Positions 46,649 through 56,041 of a stretch of DNA of 64,000 nt are shown in pieces. Numbering within the stretch: position 1 is the stretch's first letter; every line of letters starts with the position of its first letter. The translations under genes and the position numbers were made by a program. Source of the stretch: Nocardioides sp. NBC_00368 (lineage in GTDB: Bacteria > Actinomycetota > Actinomycetes > Propionibacteriales > Nocardioidaceae); contig NZ_CP107970.1 in assembly GCF_036090055.1 (NCBI RefSeq), forward strand, positions 1,490,501-1,554,500, written 5' to 3'. Under the pieces are notes generated by a model, which worked only from the letters and a program-made list of their open reading frames with translations, had not been told where the DNA came from and did no database searches.

Positions 46649-48343
46649 ATGAGACTCATGGCTCAGATGGCGATGGTGATGAACCTCGACAAGTGCATCG
46701 GCTGCCACACCTGCTCGGTGACATGCAAGCAGGCCTGGACCAACCGGGCCGGCACCGAGTACGTCTGGTTCAACAACGTCGAGACCCGCCCCGGCCAGGG
46801 CTACCCGAGACGCTACGAGGACCAGGAGCGATGGCGCGGCGGCTGGACGCTGGACCGGAGGGGCAACCTGCGCCTCAAGGCCGGCGGACGCGTCAAGAAG
46901 CTGCTCACCATCTTCTCCAGCCCCGTCCAGCCCGAGCTCGACGACTACTACGAGCCCTGGACCTACGACTACCAGACCCTCATCGACGCCCCGCTCGGCG
47001 ACGACTTCCCGGTCGCCCGCCCCAAGAGCCTGATCACCGGCGAGGACACCAAGATCACCTGGTCGGCCAACTGGGACGACAACCTCGGCGGCTCGATGGA
47101 GCACGGCCACCTCGACCCGATCGTGCAGAAGATCCGCGAGGAGTCGAACGAGCGGATCAGGTTCGAGCTCGAGCAGACCTTCATGTTCTACCTGCCCCGC
47201 ATCTGCGAGCACTGCCTCAACCCCTCGTGCATGGCGTCGTGCCCGTCGGGTGCGATCTACAAGCGGGCCGAGGACGGCATCGTCCTCGTCGACCAGGACC
47301 GCTGCCGCGGCTGGCGCCAGTGCGTCACCGGGTGCCCCTACAAGAAGATCTACTTCAACCACCGCTCCGGCAAGGCCGAGAAGTGCACGCTCTGCTACCC
47401 CCGCGTCGAGGTCGGGCTGCCGACGGTGTGCGCGGAGACCTGCGTCGGCCGGCTGCGCTACCTGGGCCTGATCCTCTACGACGCCGACGCGGTGACCGGC
47501 GCGGCCTCGGCCACCTCGGAGCAGGACCTCTACGCCGCCCAGCTCGACGTCATCCTCGATCCGAAGGACCCGCAGGTCCTCGCCGAGGCCAGGAGGCAGG
47601 GCATCCCCGAGGACTGGCTGGAGGCCGCCCGCCGCTCGCCGGTCCACGCATTGATCAAGGACTACCGGGTCGCGCTGCCGCTGCATCCGGAGTACCGGAC
47701 CATGCCGATGGTCTGGTACGTCCCGCCGCTCTCCCCCGTCGTCGACCTGCTCAAGGAGCAGGGTCACGACGCCGAGGCCGCACCCAACCTCTTCGGCGCG
47801 ATCGACTCCCTGCGGATTCCGGTGGAGTACCTGGCCGAGCTCTTCACCGCCGGCGACACCGCCGTCGTCGACCTCGTGCTCAAGAAGCTGGCGGCCATGC
47901 GCGCCTACATGCGCGACGTCACCCTCGGCCGCGACCCGGACGCGTCGATCCCCGCCGCGGTCGGGATGAGCGAGGAGGAGGTCTACGAGATGTACCGCCT
48001 GCTCGGCATCGCGAAGTACGAGGAGAGGTACGTCATCCCCACCGCCCACGCCGAGCAGGCCCACGACCTCGAGGAGATGGGCTGCTCGCTCGACTTCGAC
48101 GACGGGCCCGGAATGTACGATTCCGGCCCTCTCGGCGAGGCCAGCGGACGTCCCGTCCCGGTGGCCGTGGAGACCTACCACGCGCTGAAGCAGCGCCAGA
48201 CCACCGACGCCGCGGCCTCCGACGACACCCTGCGCGGACGGGTCAACCTGCTCAACTGGGACGGCAACGGGACGCCGGAGGGACTGTTCCCCGACAAGCA
48301 CAGCCCGGAGAGGCCGGGCACCGAGCGAGAGGCACGGTCATGA
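46649..48343 (+). CDS. narH: Respiratory nitrate reductase beta subunit
   Basis: A 564-residue four-cluster iron-sulfur subunit passing electrons from NarI to NarG. Cys motifs are NLDKCIGCHTCSVTCKQ, RICEHCLNPSCMASCPSGA, CRGWRQCVTGCPYKK (with the Trp of the 3Fe-4S cluster) and KCTLCYPR. GGAGCGAC precedes ATG 46649; ATG 46658 is an alternative. Its stop overlaps narJ as ATGA. Confidence 0.97.
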   Translation: MRLMAQMAMVMNLDKCIGCHTCSVTCKQAWTNRAGTEYVWFNNVETRPGQGYPRRYEDQERWRGGWTLDRRGNLRLKAGGRVKKLLTIFSSPVQPELDDYYEPWTYDYQTLIDAPLGDDFPVARPKSLITGEDTKITWSANWDDNLGGSMEHGHLDPIVQKIREESNERIRFELEQTFMFYLPRICEHCLNPSCMASCPSGAIYKRAEDGIVLVDQDRCRGWRQCVTGCPYKKIYFNHRSGKAEKCTLCYPRVEVGLPTVCAETCVGRLRYLGLILYDADAVTGAASATSEQDLYAAQLDVILDPKDPQVLAEARRQGIPEDWLEAARRSPVHALIKDYRVALPLHPEYRTMPMVWYVPPLSPVVDLLKEQGHDAEAAPNLFGAIDSLRIPVEYLAELFTAGDTAVVDLVLKKLAAMRAYMRDVTLGRDPDASIPAAVGMSEEEVYEMYRLLGIAKYEERYVIPTAHAEQAHDLEEMGCSLDFDDGPGMYDSGPLGEASGRPVPVAVETYHALKQRQTTDAAASDDTLRGRVNLLNWDGNGTPEGLFPDKHSPERPGTEREARS

Positions 48344-49011
48344 AGCGGCGTACGCAGGACTGGCGCGTCGTCCACCAGGTCGCCGCCTGGTGCCTCGGCT
48401 ACCCCGACGACGACCTGATCGCGAAGCTCCCGCTGCTGCGCAGCGCGCTCGACGAGCAGCCCGCCTCCGAGCCGGTCGCCCTGCTGCGCGGCTTCGTGGA
48501 CACCCTGGCCCGCCAGGACCCGCACGCGCTGCAGCACGTCTATGTCGAGCTGTTCGACCTGCACCGCCGCCAGACGCTGCACCTGTCCTACTGGCGCGAC
48601 GGTGACACCCGGCGCCGCGGGGAGTCGCTCGCGGACTTCAAGGCACGCCTTCGCGACGGCACCACGAAGGGCGAGGGCTGGGTCGTGGACACCCACGGCG
48701 AGCTGCCCGACCACCTGCCGATGGTGCTGGAGTACGCAGCCCTGGCCGATCCCGAGGGCGGGCGTCGGCTGCTCATCGAGAACCGGTCGGCGCTCGAGCT
48801 GATCCGGCTCTCCCTGGTCGAGCGCGGGTCGGCGTACGCCGACGTCCTCGCCGCGGTCTGCGCGACCCTCCCCGGGCCGTCGGCACGTGACCGGCAGGAG
48901 GCGCTCGCCATGGCGCAGGTCGGACCGCCCGCGGAGTCCGTCGGCCTGGAGATGCTGCCGTTCCCGACCGCTCGCCCGGGATCAGCGGCCACGATGATGG
49001 GGGCTCGCTGA
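48340..49011 (+). CDS. narJ: Nitrate reductase molybdenum cofactor assembly chaperone
   Basis: A 223-residue all-helical chaperone of the NarJ/DmsD family that keeps NarG soluble until cofactor insertion. YVELFDLHRRQTLHLSYWRD and LPDHLPMVLEYAAL are the family signature regions. It overlaps narH (ATGA) and narI (TGATG), giving a strictly coupled operon. Confidence 0.95.
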   Translation: MKRRTQDWRVVHQVAAWCLGYPDDDLIAKLPLLRSALDEQPASEPVALLRGFVDTLARQDPHALQHVYVELFDLHRRQTLHLSYWRDGDTRRRGESLADFKARLRDGTTKGEGWVVDTHGELPDHLPMVLEYAALADPEGGRRLLIENRSALELIRLSLVERGSAYADVLAAVCATLPGPSARDRQEALAMAQVGPPAESVGLEMLPFPTARPGSAATMMGAR

Positions 49012-49778
49012 TGACCACGGCCTCCGGATGGGACGTGGTGCTGTGGGGCGTGCTGCCCTATCTGGCCATCGCCGTCCTCGTCGTCGGTACCTGGTGGCGC
49101 TACCGCTACGACAAGTTCGGCTGGACGACGCGGTCCTCGCAGCTCTACGAGTCCCGGCTGCTGCGGATCGGGTCACCGCTGTTCCACTTCGGCATCCTGG
49201 TCGTCATCGTCGGCCACGCCGCGGGTCTGCTCGTTCCCGCCTCCTGGACCGAGGCGATGGGGATCTCCGAGGGCGTCTACCACGGCAACGCCCTCTTCTG
49301 GGGCCTGATCGCCGGCGTCTGCACCCTGGCGGGCCTGGCGCTGCTGGTCTACCGGCGGCGTACGACCGGGCCGGTCTTCATGGCCACCACCACGAACGAC
49401 AAGGTCATGTACGTCGTCCTGGTGGCAGCGATCGTGCTGGGTCTGTGGACCACCGTGGTCGCGGTCGCCGACGGAGACCAGGCGCACGACTACCGCGAGA
49501 CGGTCTCGCCCTGGTTCCGCTCCCTGTTCGTCCTGCGCCCCGACGTGGAGGCGATGGCCGCCGCGCCGATCCAGTTCCACGTCCACGTGCTGGTCGGTCT
49601 GCTTCTCTTCACGATCTGGCCGTTCACCCGCCTGGTGCATGCGTTCACCGCGCCGGTGCACTACCTGTTCCGTCCCTACATCGTCTATCGCAGCCGGGAC
49701 GTACGTCCGCGTGCCGGCGCCCGCCCGGAGCGGCCCGGCTGGGCCGGCACCGGCACCTTCGACCGGGAGGCCCGATGA
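49011..49778 (+). CDS. narI: Respiratory nitrate reductase gamma subunit (cytochrome b)
   Basis: A 255-residue membrane cytochrome with five predicted helices and heme-ligand histidines in GSPLFHFGILVVIVGHAAGL and in FHVHVLVGLLLFTIWPFTRL plus VHAFTAPVHYL. It takes electrons from menaquinol. Its stop overlaps the narK ATG. Confidence 0.96.
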   Translation: MTTASGWDVVLWGVLPYLAIAVLVVGTWWRYRYDKFGWTTRSSQLYESRLLRIGSPLFHFGILVVIVGHAAGLLVPASWTEAMGISEGVYHGNALFWGLIAGVCTLAGLALLVYRRRTTGPVFMATTTNDKVMYVVLVAAIVLGLWTTVVAVADGDQAHDYRETVSPWFRSLFVLRPDVEAMAAAPIQFHVHVLVGLLLFTIWPFTRLVHAFTAPVHYLFRPYIVYRSRDVRPRAGARPERPGWAGTGTFDREAR

Positions 49779-50989
49779 CCACGCAGACCGCGTCCACCAA
49801 GACCCAGAGCGGACAGCTCAGGAATCTCCTGCTGGCCACCTGGGCGTTCACGATCAGCTTCTGGGCCTGGAACATGATCGCGCCGCTCGGGGTCCGCTAC
49901 ACCGGTGACCTGGCCCTCTCGGCCGGCGAGAAGTCGATCCTGGTCGCGACACCGGTACTGGTCGGATCGGTCGGCCGGATCCTCGCCGGCGCGCTCGCCG
50001 ACCGCTACGGCGGCCGGACCATGTTCCCGGTGCTGATGCTGGCCGCGGCACCCTTCGTCCTGCTGGTCGCGCTGGCGGGCAACATCGGCTCGTTCGCGCT
50101 GCTGCTGGTGTTCGGCTTCTTCCTCGGCATCGCCGGGACGACCTTCGCGGTGGGGATCCCGTTCGCCAACGCGTGGTATCAGCAGTCCCGGCGTGGCTTC
50201 GCGACCGGCGTCTTCGGGATGGGCATGGGCGGCACCGCGCTGTCGGCCTTCTTCACGCCGCGGTTCGTCGAGTGGTTCGGCTACACCACGACCCACGTGA
50301 TCATCACGATCGCCCTGGTCGCCTCGGCGGTGCTGATGTGGTTCACGCTCGCGGACGCGCCCACCTGGCGCCCCAACACCGACCCGGTGCTCCCGAAGCT
50401 GGTCGCGGCCCTCAAGCTTCCGGTGACCTGGCAGATGTCGTTCCTGTACGCCGTGGCCTTCGGCGGCTTCGTGGCGTTCTCCACCTATCTGCCGACCTTC
50501 CTCAAGGACGTCTACGACTTCGACCTCACCGCGGCGGGCACCCGCACCGCCGGGTTCGCCGTCGCGGCGGTGTTGTGCCGCCCGCTCGGCGGTGTCCTGT
50601 CCGACAAGGTCGGGCCCCGTACGATCGCCTCGGTCTCCTTCGGCGGCGCGGCCGTCCTCGCGGTGCTCATGTCCCTGACGCCACCGCTCGAGGTCCCCGC
50701 CGGTGCGGTGTTCGTGCTCATGGCCGCCTTCCTGGGCCTCGGGACCGGCGCCGTCTTCACCTGGGTGGCCCAGCTGGCTCCGCCGGCCCGGGTGGGGTCG
50801 GTCACCGGACTGGTCGGCGCGGCCGGAGGGCTCGGTGGGTTCTTCCCTCCGCTGGTGATGGGGGCGACCTACGACGCCGCCTCGCACTCCTACACGACCG
50901 GGCTGCTGTTGTTGTGCGTCGTGGCGGCGATCGCCCTGGCCTACACGCTGTTCGGGATCCGGAGGCGGGCGGGAGCGGCCATTTCGTAG
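49775..50989 (+). CDS. narK: Nitrate/nitrite transporter, NNP family
   Basis: A 404-residue MFS protein with 12 predicted helices. Nitrate signature-like stretches are FGFFLGIAGTTFAVGIPFAN and LGLGTGAVFTWVAQLAPP; the conserved Arg of the binding site lies in GSVGRILAGALADRYGGR. As the last gene of the nar operon it should import nitrate and/or export nitrite. Confidence 0.95.
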   Translation: MTTQTASTKTQSGQLRNLLLATWAFTISFWAWNMIAPLGVRYTGDLALSAGEKSILVATPVLVGSVGRILAGALADRYGGRTMFPVLMLAAAPFVLLVALAGNIGSFALLLVFGFFLGIAGTTFAVGIPFANAWYQQSRRGFATGVFGMGMGGTALSAFFTPRFVEWFGYTTTHVIITIALVASAVLMWFTLADAPTWRPNTDPVLPKLVAALKLPVTWQMSFLYAVAFGGFVAFSTYLPTFLKDVYDFDLTAAGTRTAGFAVAAVLCRPLGGVLSDKVGPRTIASVSFGGAAVLAVLMSLTPPLEVPAGAVFVLMAAFLGLGTGAVFTWVAQLAPPARVGSVTGLVGAAGGLGGFFPPLVMGATYDAASHSYTTGLLLLCVVAAIALAYTLFGIRRRAGAAIS

Positions 50990-51010
50990 ACCCCCGGAGA
51001 CAGGCTCGCC

Positions 51011-51026
51011 TTAGTTAGGCTAGCCT
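51011..51026 (+). promoter_or_regulatory. IdeR/DtxR-type iron box overlapping the importer promoter
   Basis: TTAGTTAGGCTAGCCT matches the core of the actinobacterial iron box (TTAGGCTAACCT) with one change in the right half and a shifted left end. The last six bases, TAGCCT, are also a -10 element 6 nt before ATG 51033, so repressor binding would occlude the promoter. Confidence 0.75.
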
Positions 51027-51032
51027 CACCTC

Positions 51033-51830
<798 letters not shown>

Positions 51831-51855
51831 CGCCGGCGGACACGAAGAGGAAGAC

Positions 51856-52875
51856 ATGATTCGACGTACGACGACGGCTGCCCTGACGACGGCTTGCGCG
51901 GCCCTGCTGCTCGCCGCCTGCGGCCAGACCACCACCGCCGCCGAGACCGAGCCGTCCGAGAAGAAGGCCTCCGCCGGCTGCGAGGGGGTCGAGACCTCGA
52001 CCGGCGCGGTCAGCCTGACCGACTCCTTCGGCAACAAGGTCGAGCTCGACAAGCCGGCCGAGCGGGTCGCCGTCCTCGAGTGGCAGCAGACCGAGGACCT
52101 TCTCAGCCTGTGCGTGGACCCGGTCGCCGTGGCCGACGCCAAGGGTTACCGCACCTGGGACACCGCCGAGGAGCTCGGCGAGGACGTCACCGATGTCGGC
52201 ACCCGGGGCGAGCCGAACCTGGAGACCCTCTTCGGCACCGACCCCGACCTGATCGTCGTCGAGGCCTACACCGCCGAGGACGAGATCCTCAAGCAGCTCG
52301 CCAAGTACGACGTCCCCGTCCTGGCCACCAAGGGCGCCGACGCCAAGGACCCGGTCGCCAACATGGTGACGACCTTCGAGATGATCGCCGAGGCCACCGG
52401 CCGCGAGGCGCAGGCCGAGGCCGTCGTCGGTGACTTCGAGGACAAGCTCGCCGACTCCAAGAAGGCCGTCGCCGAGGCCGACGCCGCAGGCACCGAGTTC
52501 GTCTACTTCGACGGCTGGATCGACGGCGCCAACGTCGCGATCCGCCCGTTCGGCCAGGGCTCGCTCATCGGTGAGCTCGGCGAGGAGATCGGGCTGAAGA
52601 ACGCCTGGACGGGCGAGGTCGACCCTGCGTACGGCCTCGGGCAGACCGACATCGAGGGTATGACCACGCTCGGCGACGCCACCTTCTTCCACACCGGCAC
52701 CGTCGACCCCGCCGGCGACATCAACGCCGAGCTCGCCAAGAACAACGTCTGGAAGTCGATCCCCGCCGTCAGCGAGGGCCGCACCCACGCGTTCCCCGAG
52801 GGCATCTGGACCTTCGGTGGCCCGCGGTCCGCCGAGCAGGTCCTGGACGCGTACGTCGACCTGCTCAGCAAGTGA
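51856..52875 (+). CDS. Siderophore-binding lipoprotein
   Basis: A 339-residue class III solute-binding protein. Signal peptide with lipobox LLAAC (Cys22), mature start rich in Thr/Glu, then the helical-backbone binding fold (AERVAVLEWQQTEDLLSLCV; YDVPVLATKGADAKDP). GAGGAAGA precedes the ATG. It delivers a ferric-siderophore-type ligand to the fused permease; ligand not predictable. The stop overlaps the permease GTG (GTGA). Confidence 0.93.
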   Translation: MIRRTTTAALTTACAALLLAACGQTTTAAETEPSEKKASAGCEGVETSTGAVSLTDSFGNKVELDKPAERVAVLEWQQTEDLLSLCVDPVAVADAKGYRTWDTAEELGEDVTDVGTRGEPNLETLFGTDPDLIVVEAYTAEDEILKQLAKYDVPVLATKGADAKDPVANMVTTFEMIAEATGREAQAEAVVGDFEDKLADSKKAVAEADAAGTEFVYFDGWIDGANVAIRPFGQGSLIGELGEEIGLKNAWTGEVDPAYGLGQTDIEGMTTLGDATFFHTGTVDPAGDINAELAKNNVWKSIPAVSEGRTHAFPEGIWTFGGPRSAEQVLDAYVDLLSK

Positions 52876-54971
52876 CCGATGCCGTCAAAGCCCCGCGGGC
52901 AGGTGCCGGAGGTGCCAGTGTCGTCCTCCTGTGCCTGCTCGCCGGGCTGCTGCTGACCGCCGGCTGGCATCTCACCCAGGGCACCTCGGGCGTCGGCCCC
53001 GCAGACTTCCTCGACGCGCTGCTCGGACGTGAGCAGTCGCACGGCGCCACCGCGTCGACGATGGAGATCATCACCGGCTCGCGGATCCCCCGGCTCGCCG
53101 CGGGTATCGCGGTCGGGTTCGCCCTGGGCGTCGCCGGCGCGCTCCTGCAGTCGCTCGCCCGCAACGCCATGGCGGCTCCCGACACCCTCGCGGTGACCGG
53201 CGGCGCCTACTTCGCGGTCACGCTGGTCGCCGCCTTCGGCCTCTCCGTCCCGTTGTGGGCCTCCGGCATCACGGCCTTCCTCGGTGGTCTCGTTGCCGCC
53301 GGCATCGTCCTCGCCCTGGCCGGGGGCGCCGGTACGTCGACGACCCGGCTGATCCTGGCCGGGTCGGCCGTCGCGCTCGCCCTCCAGGCCGCCACCTCGA
53401 CGCTGCTCATCCTCTACTCCGAGGAGACCACGAGCCTGTTCGCCTGGGGCAGCGGGTCGCTGAGCCAGCTCGGGCTGCGGGCGTTCTGGCAGGTGGCGCC
53501 GGTGGTGCTGGTGGCGACGGTCTGCGGTCTGCTGCTGGCCCGCCGCCTCGACCTGCTCTCCGCCGGCGACGACGCCGCCTCGGTGCTCGGGGTCCCGGTC
53601 CGCTCGACCCGTGCGATCGGGACCGTGCTCGCGGTGCTGCTCACCTCGGCGTCGGTGACGCTGGCGGGGCCGATCGGCTTCGTCGGGCTGTGCGCCCCGG
53701 TCCTCGTCCGCCTGCTCGGCCGGCTCGTACCGACGCTGAACCGGCACGCGGTGCTCCTGCCGGCCGCGGGTCTGGTGGGTGCCCTCGTCGTCGTCGTGGC
53801 CGATGTCCTCGTCCGCGCCGTGCTCGGCGCCGACGAGGCGATGTCCGTGCCCACCGGGGTGACCACGACGATCGCGGGTGCGGTCGTGATGGTGCTCCTC
53901 GCCCGCGGCGGGCGCGACTCCGGGCCGACCCGCCGCCCGCCGGGTGCGACCGTCACCATCCGCAGCCGGCTCCGCTTCCTGGTGGTGCTCGTCCTCCTGC
54001 TGGCGCTGACCGTCGGGGCCACCGTGGTCGGCCTGCTCGCCGGACACCAGTGGCTCTACACCGGCGACATCGTCGCCTGGCTGCAGAACCAGGGCATCCC
54101 ACTGGTCCAGTTCGCCCTCGACGAGCGCGCACCCCGGGTCGGTGCGGCCGTGCTCGCCGGTGGCGCACTCGCCCTGGCGGGCACCTTCGTCCAGGCGACG
54201 TGCCGCAACCCGCTGGCCGAGCCGGGGATCCTCGGCATCACCGGCGGAGCCGGGGTGGGCGCGGTCATCGTGGTGACCGGGCTGTCCTCCGGCTGGAGCG
54301 GCGGCAGCTCGGCGGCCGCCTCGACGACCACGATGCTCGTCGCCGCGACGATCGGATCCCTGGTCGCCTTCGGTCTGGTCTACGGCCTGGCCTGGCGGCA
54401 CGGGATCGACACCGACCGGCTGGTCCTCATCGGGATCGGCGTCTGGTACGGGTCGGTCTCCCTCAGCACCTTCCTGCTGGTGCGCTCCAACCCCTGGGAC
54501 ACACCACGGATCTACACCTGGCTGTCCGGCTCGACCTACGGTCGCAGCTGGGAGCAGGTCGTCCCGGTCGCGGTCGCCCTGGCCGTCGCGGTCCCGATCG
54601 CCTTCATGGTGCGCCGCGAGCTCGACCTGCTCACGCTGGACGAGGACACCCCACGGCTCGTCGGGGTCCCCTCGGAGCGGGTGCGGCTGCTGATCCTGCT
54701 GACCGCCGCGGTGCTCACCGCGATGGCCGTCTCCGCGGTCGGCGTGGTCGGCTTCGTCGGCCTGGTCGCGCCGCACATCGCGCGCGCCCTCGTCGGTGGC
54801 CGGGCCGTACGCGTCGTCCCGGTCGCCATCCTGGTCGGTGCGCTGCTCCTCGTGGTCGCCGACGCCATCGGCCGCACCGCGATCAGTCCCGCCCAGATCC
54901 CGGCGGGTCTCGTCGTCGCGCTCATCGGCGCGCCGTATTTCATCTTCCTGCTGGCCCGGTCCAGGCCGTGA
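52872..54971 (+). CDS. Double-length FecCD/FhuB-type permease
   Basis: A 699-residue permease made of two FecCD domains in tandem: first about residues 15-340, second about 355-695. Each carries a GxxxQ-type and coupling motif (LGVAGALLQSLARNAMAAPD and LALAGTFVQATCRNPLAEPG) and the late GFVGLCAPVLVRLL / GFVGLVAPHIARAL motif. About 20 membrane helices. It resembles FhuB, so no second permease gene is needed. Confidence 0.93.
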   Translation: MTDAVKAPRAGAGGASVVLLCLLAGLLLTAGWHLTQGTSGVGPADFLDALLGREQSHGATASTMEIITGSRIPRLAAGIAVGFALGVAGALLQSLARNAMAAPDTLAVTGGAYFAVTLVAAFGLSVPLWASGITAFLGGLVAAGIVLALAGGAGTSTTRLILAGSAVALALQAATSTLLILYSEETTSLFAWGSGSLSQLGLRAFWQVAPVVLVATVCGLLLARRLDLLSAGDDAASVLGVPVRSTRAIGTVLAVLLTSASVTLAGPIGFVGLCAPVLVRLLGRLVPTLNRHAVLLPAAGLVGALVVVVADVLVRAVLGADEAMSVPTGVTTTIAGAVVMVLLARGGRDSGPTRRPPGATVTIRSRLRFLVVLVLLLALTVGATVVGLLAGHQWLYTGDIVAWLQNQGIPLVQFALDERAPRVGAAVLAGGALALAGTFVQATCRNPLAEPGILGITGGAGVGAVIVVTGLSSGWSGGSSAAASTTTMLVAATIGSLVAFGLVYGLAWRHGIDTDRLVLIGIGVWYGSVSLSTFLLVRSNPWDTPRIYTWLSGSTYGRSWEQVVPVAVALAVAVPIAFMVRRELDLLTLDEDTPRLVGVPSERVRLLILLTAAVLTAMAVSAVGVVGFVGLVAPHIARALVGGRAVRVVPVAILVGALLLVVADAIGRTAISPAQIPAGLVVALIGAPYFIFLLARSRP

Positions 54972-54985
54972 GCGGGAGGTGACTC

Positions 54986-56029
54986 TCAGGCCGACGGCGG
55001 ATTCCGGGGCCAGCCGACCTCGATGCGAGCCCCGCCGCCGTCGGCATCGGCGATCCTGACCGAGCCGCCGTGGGCCTTGGTCAGGCCGCCGACGATGTAG
55101 AGGCCCAGGCCCGAGCCGCCGCGGGCGCCGTGCTTCCAGAACTTGGTGAACACGCGCTGGCGCAGCTCCGTGGGGATGCCCTCGCCGTGGTCCTCGACCA
55201 CCAGCAGGACCTGGTCGGGGTCGTCAGGCAGGGTGCCGAGGCTCACGGTGACGACACCGTCACCGTGGCGTACGGCGTTCTCGACCAGGTTGGTGACGAC
55301 CTGGGTGAACTTGTCCGGGTCGGCGTGGATCTCGAGATCGTCGGGGTCGGCTGCGATGTCGAGCTCGATCGGCCGCGAGGTCGCCGAGCGCACCGACTCG
55401 ACCACGCGGGTGACCAGCACGGTCGCGTCGCTGCCGCGCGGGTAGAGCTGGAGCCGGCCGGTGTCGATCCGGGCGACGTCGAGGAGCTCGGCGATCAGCC
55501 GGGAGAGCCGGTCGGAGTCGGAGGCGACCGTCCTGAGCATCAGCTTCTTCTGGTCGTCGTTGAGCTTGTCCCACCGGTTCAGGAGCGCCTGCACGAATCC
55601 CTTGACACCCGTCAGCGGTGAGCGCAGCTCGTGGGCGACGGTGGCGACCAGGTCGGACCGCTCACGGTCGAGGCGCTTGCGACCACGTCCCGACCGCAGC
55701 GAGATCGAGACCTGGTCGACCGCTGCGTCCAGCGCCGGGCGCCGGATCGTCGAGACGACCAGCACCTCGGTGCCGTCGGGCAGCAGCCAGGCCTGCTCCG
55801 GGGTGCCGGTGACGGTCGGCAGGGTCTCGTAGGGCCGGTTGACCTTGGTCCAGGTGTGTCCGTCGGTGTTGCTCAGCGTGAGTACGTCACCCAGCGGCCG
55901 CCCGAGGCTCGCGTCGGGGTCCACGCCGAGCATCCGCCCGGCCAGGGCGGAGACCAGGACAACCACGCCATCGGCGTCGGCGACGACGACACCGTCGGGC
56001 AGGGCATCGGCGAGTTCTCTGGCGTCCAC
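54986..56029 (-). CDS. Soluble PAS-histidine kinase, orphan
   Basis: A 347-residue kinase without membrane segments. A PAS-like domain (DGVVVADADGVVVLVSALAG) spans residues 1-100, HisKA with the H-box VATVAHELRSPLTGVKGF is at about 125-195, and the ATPase domain has N (VTNLVENAVRHGD), G1 (VEDHGEGIP) and G2 (GGSGLGLYIV) boxes. No response regulator lies nearby. GTG 56029 stands 6 nt after TAGGGT. Confidence 0.92.
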   Translation of the reverse strand: MDARELADALPDGVVVADADGVVVLVSALAGRMLGVDPDASLGRPLGDVLTLSNTDGHTWTKVNRPYETLPTVTGTPEQAWLLPDGTEVLVVSTIRRPALDAAVDQVSISLRSGRGRKRLDRERSDLVATVAHELRSPLTGVKGFVQALLNRWDKLNDDQKKLMLRTVASDSDRLSRLIAELLDVARIDTGRLQLYPRGSDATVLVTRVVESVRSATSRPIELDIAADPDDLEIHADPDKFTQVVTNLVENAVRHGDGVVTVSLGTLPDDPDQVLLVVEDHGEGIPTELRQRVFTKFWKHGARGGSGLGLYIVGGLTKAHGGSVRIADADGGGARIEVGWPRNPPSA

Positions 56030-56035
56030 GCCGCC

Positions 56036-56041
56036 ACCCTA
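56036..56041 (-). promoter_or_regulatory. -10 element overlapping a stop codon, for the histidine kinase
   Basis: On the minus strand TAGGGT starts with the TAG stop of the MFS gene and ends 6 nt before the kinase GTG. Confidence 0.45.

Noticed and set aside
52503..54776. Long minus-strand frame opposite the importer permease
   Set aside because: Asp/Gln/Arg/His-rich low-complexity shadow of the real plus-strand gene.
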